This document shows positions 57,033 through 64,000 of a stretch of 64,000 nt of DNA, in pieces; the stretch's first letter is position 1, and each line of letters begins with the position of its first letter. The translations under genes and the position numbers were made by a program. The stretch lies in NCBI GenBank assembly GCA_026745465.1, contig JACYXH010000826.1, positions 8,047,224 through 8,111,223 of the forward strand. Reading direction: 5' to 3'. The notes under the pieces are model-generated. The model was not told where the DNA came from. It was given only the letters and a program-made list of their open reading frames with translations, and did no database searches. This DNA is from Lota lota (Eukaryota > Chordata > Actinopteri > Gadiformes > Lotidae).

Positions 57033-58423
57033 GAGTCGAGGAATTTAAAGGGGACAGTAAAGTGTTTTTGAGTGTTGCTGGATACTGTGTACATTTGTAA
57101 AGTTGTAAACATTCTACAGAGCTGGTCTTCAAACTTCTTTTTGTCCTATAAATACGATGGATATTTATAGTTTTTAGTTTAAACGTAACATACAACATTT
57201 TAATAAAATACATAAAAACACAAGTTCAATATTTTGTTAACCTTCAAATTGACAACTGATTAGTTGCATGGACAAGCGTCTTCCTCTGCAAAGTGGCTGA
57301 TTAAGACCTATGGCAGGCGGTGATAACATCATGCAGACTGGCCTATGGCCAGCCATAGGGGTAAAAATCAATCCTGCTGTTTGATCTCCAGGGTTGGCTC
57401 CACTCAGACCAAGCATTGTGTTGGAAACAATGAACCCCAGACCCACTGAACTGTAAACATATCCCATCGGCAGCATTTTTCCAAGACTTCCATGAAGGAG
57501 ACACCCAAGTTCAGGAAGCCCGAGTCCACCTTATCCAATTTTGGAAAGTCAAATGTGTCTTGTGTCTGACTGGGAACTCAACGCTGACTGTAGCCTTCGG
57601 TGTCCAGTACAGTTATAGCTGCTGTCAGAGAAATCTACACACTCACTAAATTCCAGACAGCAGTTCTAATTGTGTACCTTCTTGGAAGGGAAAGGTAATA
57701 TGTTCAGCCTACCAACAATTACTTTTACAGATGTTCAATAGTTACATTTATTGGTGGAGCTGGAGCCTTATCTGATTGCAGTATGCATCCCAACCAGAGG
57801 TGGACGCTAGTGAGATTAGTGGGTGACGAGAGCGCATGCTTGAGTGCGCAGAGAGGCCTTCCTGTTTTACGGAATAATCAGGTGACCTAAAGCTGCTATG
57901 ACAAGACCTCAAGAATTGGACTAATGGCAAATATGAATACTTGCAAGCTTTAAAAAAAACCCGATATATTTTCCTGACAATATCCTATTGGTTTCTTATC
58001 CAGGTAAGCACAAATAGTGAACCAACAACGAACACACTGTTTGTCGCTAGTACATTGGGTCAATTTACTGCAGCTAATCCTTCCGTGTAGTTACTGACCA
58101 GCGGGTTTCTGACAGCTTCACGTTGCACCCCGCAGTGTATGGTTGTTTATCAAACTCAATATTAACAGCAAATGGTAAACACGACCTACAATCACTTCAT
58201 ACACGCTCTACTGTTAATGCTGTTGTCAATATGTCATCCAGAAACGGGGCTAATCATGTTTTGTGTCCCTTGACAGCTTTTGAGGCTTCTGTGCTTTGCA
58301 AAACATCTAGGAATACAGTGGTTGCTCTATTACATGATCAATGACACAAAGGCTGATTAAAATGGACTTCGTCTCACATGCTGTTAGTTCAACAAGCCCA
58401 CTGGTCGGAGGAGCGCTGTAAAC

Positions 58424-61400
58424 ATGACAGAGTTCTGGTTGATCTCGGCGCCTGGAGAGAAGACATGCCAGCAGACCTGGGACCACATGATGGTGGCCAC
58501 CACCCGCACCAACAACCTGTCCACCAACCACAAGTTCAACATCCCCGATCTCAAGGTTAGCAATACCCATTTTATACAGTTACAACTATTCATTTAGATT
58601 TAAAACATTCAACACCATTATCATAACACACCATGATGGATGAGCTGCTCTAAAGCATTCTAGTATATAATAAATACTTTGTCGTCATGGTAACGTTACA
58701 TGTTGCTTTGATAAAGCCTTCCTCTCTCTACAGTACCTTGGTTGGTTGCTGCTTTGGTCATTCATTGCTTTGCATTGCAAGGTCCAGATGACCCCACCTT
58801 TTTTTACACATGAGGCCTTAATATTGTCCTGGAACTGTTCCCAACGCATGAAGGGCTTCTGACAAAAGAGGCGCCGTCCTAAGCACATAGGGCCCCCTGG
58901 TTGTCACCGCTGGCTGATTAAACCTCAGATACCGCTGTTCAAATGCAACACCTCCTTGTTTCAAAATGACCCAACATTACTGGACCAGAGATTTTCTTCA
59001 AAGCATTTTTGGTGCTGATGGGCTCTTTTCCTTTTGTTGCAGGTGGGGACTCTGGATGTCTTGGTTGGGCTGTCGGATGAGCTGGCCAAACTAGACAGCT
59101 TTGTTGAAAGGTACACTGCCCCGCCACCCTCTGTCTGAGTTTGTCTCCTTTTTGTGATTCCATCCCATGTAATATGTTAACCCTAACCCTGTATATGGGT
59201 AGTTTGAACTGTCGATACAGTCCATGTTTTAGCACTAAATTCTCTGACGTAAAGCTTGGACCTACTCTTATTATTTTCCACTTACCTTCCCCTATAACCG
59301 TGAGGAATTTCACACTGGTCTAAAGCTAAGAAGGCACGCAGGCTAAAGTTAGCAATTTACAGTTGGGTGACATGGCGGCGTCTTTCTCAGTTTGGAAAAA
59401 AATATATATTTTAGGCTCATGACTAATGGGCCTCTGGGATGTTTGACACAGAGTTATGTATAGTCTGCTGGAAAAGTTGAGAAATCTCTCTCATAGTTAT
59501 TTACTGACGGCACCGCTGAATGTTTTTACTTTGGATATTACAGAGACAGAAAGTCAAAAATTACATCATGGTTTCACTTTTAAAGGGGATTTTCAATTTA
59601 CAACACTTCTTGGGTCATTTTCTCACCCACCAAGGCTTTTTTGAGCACCCCAGACAGTTTTTAGGTTGCTTGCTTCAATATTCAGATATTTGATAACCGA
59701 GTAAACAACCTACTCTGTCTGTTAAACCTGTAGTTAAACAAACCAGTCTTGTAGCACAATGTTTATTTGCTCTTATTCCAATGATGTGTGCTATGGTGAT
59801 TTATGAAAAGGTTTGTCGCTATGCCATGGCGGTGAAACATACTATTTCTGGAGCACAATGTGTGTCTGCCTATAAATCTACTTTTGATTTTAGGGCTGGG
59901 GATACGTTGTTATAGCAGGATTCCGTGAACTCTTTTGATGTGTGCGCCGCATGTGTGTGTGCTGTTGCCGAGGGGTTTTGACGTCTCCCTCGGCTGTTCA
60001 CAGTGTGGTGAAGAAGGTGGCTCAGTACATGGCCGACGTGCTGGAGGACAGCCGAGACAAAGTCCAAGAGAACCTGCTGGCCAATGGAGGTAGTCCAACC
60101 CCTGCACATATAACGCCATTTAGAGTATATGGAATCTCTATACTTACAATCATTAAGGATTTGTTTTTATGTAATATATCAACTTTAGCTGATCTATGGT
60201 GTGCTACCCAGTTGAAAAAAGATAAGCCAAAAAGTGAACCATTCAAAGATTATTAAACGTTTGCTGTACATAAAGAGACTGTTTACTTCATTCTGACCTG
60301 AAAGCCTTCCGTCCACCTCTTTGCGCCTCCTTCGTGTTTCTTTCAGTGGACCTCGTCACCTACATCACACGGTTTCAGTGGGACATGGCCAAATATCCCA
60401 TCAAACAGTCACTGAAAAACATCTCAGAGATCATCTCCAAGGTAGCGCTCCCACTCAACACAAAATGAACTTTTGAGACCTGGTAGTGTTTAAACGGATG
60501 GCCCCTCCATGGTCAATGTGTGATTCATGCTACTAGGTTGCCATGCTTTGTACCTGTGCTTTGGATACATCATGATGTGTCTGTGGGAGAGCAGGGTTGA
60601 AAGGATGCCTTGTATCCCATTCCTCCTTTCAATGTTCCCCCCCCAGCAAGTGACTCAGATTGACAATGACCTGAAGGCCAGGGCTTCAGCCTACAACAAC
60701 CTGAAGGGAAACCTGCAGAACCTCGAAAGGAAGAATGCGTAAGTGTTTTCTTCTTTGTGTGTGTGTGTGTGTTCTCAAGGGCAATTTTCATAGCATGTGA
60801 GGGTTGTTGAGGATTGATTAGTGTTTACAGTTTCGGTGATGACCAATGCTGTCCTGTACCACTAGGGGGAGCCTGCTGACTAGAAGCCTGGCAGACATCG
60901 TTAAAAAGGAAGACTTTGTACTTGACTCAGAGTACCTCATCACTATGCTGGTGGTTGTGCCAAAGTAAGGAACTTAGCTGTAAAAATAAAAGAGGCATAA
61001 ATATGGCTCTGTTGAATGTATGATTAGTTGATGTAAGGCTGAGCTCTGTTTTAATGGGTCTTCTGTCTTGGTAGGACTGGATATGCTGACTGGCAGAAAA
61101 CGTATGAAACACTTGCTGAGATGGTCGTGCCGCGGTCCACAAAGTAAGTTACACGTGGGTGCAGTTTTGCTGGCGCCTTGATGAGATTTTTTTTATGCTT
61201 GTAACCCATTTATTATTTAGAACCAGACGTGAGAAAATGGGTGATGAAACAAAAATGGCACTATCCTGATCCTGACTTCTAAAGTACATCCTTTTGGAGA
61301 AATGCTTCAGAAAGATTGTTGTTCATGTAACAGCGTTCATAACTCTTACATAACAAGAGAGTTATGTAAGAGAGTTACCTTAAACCAGAAAACCCACATT

Positions 61401-63858
61401 TTGATTCCATTTCTTTGTCAACACAAAGAAGAATGTGCACGCAAACCTCATTACCATGTCAGGCCCCACACTGAAAATGGTGTGACTGACGTGATCACTG
61501 GGCAGCCGTCAAACCCTTGCTCTTTCACTTAGATCCTCCATCCTTACTCGTGATGTTGCCTAGCAACACCTTCACTATGCAGATGTTCATTAGCAGTTGC
61601 TCATTAAATTTGTTTTGGGGACCTCCTCTTCTGGCATCACAACGGTGGAACAGGATCTTTGGACTGTCGGAGTGGCAGAACCATTATCCATCTGCTCAGG
61701 GGCTTGTTTGTTCACTTTCTCTGTGTTGGTATTGCTGAACAAACTAGTGCTATAGTCATGCTATAGTTAATCGTAAGTGAAGGGTTATTTGTATAGTGCA
61801 GATATACGTTTGCATAAGTGTTATTGACGTGACATCTGTGCTTCTCCCAGTCTGCTGTTTGAGGACCACGATAGCGGTCTGTTCAGTGTGACTCTCTTTA
61901 GGAAGGCCCTCGATGACTTCAGACACAAGGCCAGGGAAAACAAGTAAGAGCCATGACTCACTGCACCGACAACACACTTATCACCACACTGGATCACTCG
62001 AGTCCTCATCGCCGTTGTCTGAGACCTACATAAATAAATGTTAAAGGAAAAACCCTGCTGTTTTAACCCTGTTGATGTTGTTACTTTTTCGAAAATGTTA
62101 CATGTTTTTTGATGTACAGTCTAATGCGATTGTGAAGGTAGACAACGGGAATGATCAAGATGACCTCTGACCTTTCCTTGTACCTTGTTGTCTCTAGGTT
62201 CACCATGAGGGACTTCCAGTACAACGAAGAAGAGCTGAAGGCTGACAAAGAGGAGATGACGCGTCTCTCCACAGACAAGAAGAAGCAGTTTGTACGTGCC
62301 ATTTGTGTGTAATTATTTTATAGGATGGCTGATGACTGATTACATCATGAATGTTTCCGTCGTATTTGATATGAGAAATGGATCAGACTGAAATTATCAA
62401 ACGCAGATTGGTGTGTGTGTATATATATAGTTTTTTACATACAAACAACAACATAGAAACCCACTGAATTTAGTTAATTTACTTTCTGTGATTCCACAAT
62501 TTGGAGTCAATTCCACAGCCCGGAGTCGACTCCCAATTCATTTTACCTTCTGCTTTGATTTTGGCCTTGACCACACACTAGGAATAACCCCAAATCTTGA
62601 ATATGGATCCTCCGCCTCTGTAGGGCCCTCTAGTGCGCTGGCTGAAGGTGAACTTCAGTGAAGCCTTCATCGCATGGGTCCACATCAAAGCACTACGGGT
62701 CTTCGTCGAGTCCGTCTTGAGGTACCGTTATTAGTTTAGAATTTATCTATATGGATTATATCATTTTCATATATGTACTTATAGTGAGGGATGATATAGT
62801 CCATGCTGTATAGCAGGTGTGAGAAATATTGTATTAATGTATTCCTGCATACAAAGCCAAAAAGCTAGGGTAATTTCCAGATCAAATTCAGCAACATCCA
62901 TACCATATACCATACCATAAATAAAATAAGGAATTGCCAGAAAAAGGAATTTGACAAAGCATAATTATTTCCAGCCGTTTAAGGTCATGTCTAATTTGCA
63001 GTAAAAATGTTGATTATGTACAATTATGTAAACTCTTATTTTTAAAGTAAATGATTTGGCTCTTCAAAGAACAATTTAAAGTCATTCAACACTTCACGGC
63101 TCTGCCAACTGAAAGGTCCACTGCTGTGTATGGTTCAAAGTTAAAACAAATATAGTATATCCTTTGATACAGCAACAAGGAAGCCCCTCCAACTGGCCTG
63201 CAGACGTGTTAATGGTAGTTCTAGCTAAGCTGCATCACGCTGCTATGCCTCTCCAGATACGGCCTGCCGGTCAACTTCCAGGCCATGCTTCTCCAGCCCA
63301 CTAAGAAGACCATGAAGAAGCTGAGAGAGGTTCTGAATGAGCTCTACAAACACCTGGACAGCAGTGCCGCCGGCATCATCGATGTGAGTTGGCCTGCTTT
63401 TTTTTATTGTATTAATATTTTGGGTCCTATTTTCTTTATGCATTTGTATTTCCTGGTTATGTTTTATTGTACGGTTATTATCATACAGTAAAACTATTTG
63501 AATATAGTTTTGGTCAGGAACAGCGTTTAGCAGTAAAAGGCCTTTTCCTTTCCAAAACAGATCACATTTCTGCTCATTGAAAATTCTCACTAGATGCATG
63601 TGTTAAATATTTCACAAACCTTGTTTGTGCAACTGATTCCCCTAAATGAGGAACTGTTGCTGTCAACTGAGAAGCTGAAATCATGTATTCCATCATGTTG
63701 AAATGCTCCCTTCATTCACTGGTGAATGACATCACGTGTCGTCTGTGTCTGTTCCGCAGTCGGCGATGGACATTCCTGGGTTAAACCTGAGCCAGCAGGA
63801 GTACTACCCCTATGTTTACTACAAGATCGACTGCAACCTATTGGACTTCAAACTGTAA
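58424..63858 (+). CDS. atp6v1c1: V-type H+-ATPase subunit C1, complete
   Basis: Subunit C links the peripheral stator stalks of the V1 sector to the membrane V0 sector, and its release controls reversible assembly of the proton pump. Coding exons: 58424-58555, 59043-59110, 60004-60089, 60347-60441, 60647-60738, 60866-60964, 61075-61143, 61851-61943, 62198-62291, 62624-62721, 63257-63383, 63760-63858. All phases agree; 1,152 bases give 383 residues (human 382). The start [20 protein letters not shown] is as in human. The foot and head regions follow with [60 protein letters not shown], and the end [19 protein letters not shown]. The last residue is an extra Leu relative to human. All introns are GT-AG. 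The 5' leader exon is not located; TGTTAG|TTC at 58387 may be the acceptor of the exon holding the ATG. Paralog a or b is undecided. Confidence 0.96.
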
Positions 63859-64000
63859 CACAGTCTATGTATTATGTAGTCGGTACATTGAGTGCACATC
63901 TTAAATCTGTTTACCAATCCCATTTTTAAAAATCCATATAAATATATCTTCCAACAGCCCCCCCTTCCACCTTGTCATCATGCTTTCTGTGTGCTGTCAG
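63859..64000 (+). other. atp6v1c1: Start of the atp6v1c1 3' UTR
   Basis: Non-coding sequence follows the TAA at 63856-63858 to the window edge. No AATAAA is seen in these 142 bases, so the poly(A) site lies to the right of the window. Confidence 0.7.

Larger units (their letters stand above)
53961..58387. other. Intergenic region between azin1 and atp6v1c1
   Basis: The two genes point away from each other across about 4.4 kb. The DNA is A/T-rich and holds a LINE tail with a (TG)n tract at 56851-57027. The non-coding first exon of atp6v1c1 must lie here or in the 53.5-54 kb promoter zone, but I could not fix it. CAG|GTAAGC at 58003 is one candidate donor. No other gene was recognised. Confidence 0.45.

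Noticed and set aside
53961-58387. A further gene between azin1 and atp6v1c1
   Set aside because: Only short frames without family signatures or convincing exon boundaries were seen. A non-coding atp6v1c1 exon is expected here but could not be fixed.
61342-61377. Inverted repeat CTTACATAAC/GTTATGTAAG in an atp6v1c1 intron
   Set aside because: The arms are only about 10 bases plus mismatches. It is weak and may be chance.

Overview
The window is nuclear DNA from a ray-finned fish, almost certainly a teleost. Genes are split into many small exons with GT-AG introns. The proteins are vertebrate-like, (CA)n microsatellites are long, and short inverted-repeat DNA transposons sit in the introns. 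I could not name the species. All four genes were recognised by reading the translated exons against remembered vertebrate proteins; no search was run.

Layout. 208-5653, minus strand: mtdh (metadherin/LYRIC/AEG-1), eleven coding exons, with the C-terminal end lying off the left edge. 6810-39635, minus: ubr5 (EDD/HYD HECT E3 ligase), complete; I place 58 coding exons whose phases all agree, giving about 2,831 residues. About 39.8-45.37 kb: intergenic DNA with repeats. 46571-51604, minus: azin1 (antizyme inhibitor 1), complete, 451 residues, with two 5' leader exons reaching 53.46 kb. About 54-58.4 kb: intergenic DNA. 58424-63858, plus: atp6v1c1 (V-ATPase subunit C1), complete, 383 residues in 12 coding exons. 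The neighbourhood ubr5-azin1-atp6v1c1 matches human 8q22, but no KLF10 or ODF1 lies between ubr5 and azin1, and mtdh lies directly beside ubr5.

The genes are not an operon and need not share a job. mtdh encodes a membrane/nuclear scaffold that binds SND1. ubr5 encodes a nuclear ubiquitin ligase with UBA, UBR-box, MLLE and HECT modules. azin1 encodes a catalytically dead ornithine-decarboxylase homologue that sequesters antizyme and so raises polyamines. atp6v1c1 encodes the V1 subunit that couples V-ATPase assembly.

The most interesting element is in the azin1 leader. A spliced upstream reading frame has no AUG; its best start is an AUU, and it ends with a Pro-Pro-Trp motif a few codons before its stop. 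This is the polyamine-sensing upstream conserved coding region known from vertebrate AZIN1. Other points are a CAG tract that is both a polyglutamine and a stack of possible 3' splice sites in ubr5, microsatellites placed at ubr5 splice acceptors, a TTAA-flanked MITE family in three copies, and a hAT-like MITE with a perfect target duplication. I see no CRISPR array, rRNA, tRNA or clear non-coding RNA gene, and no wholly new system.
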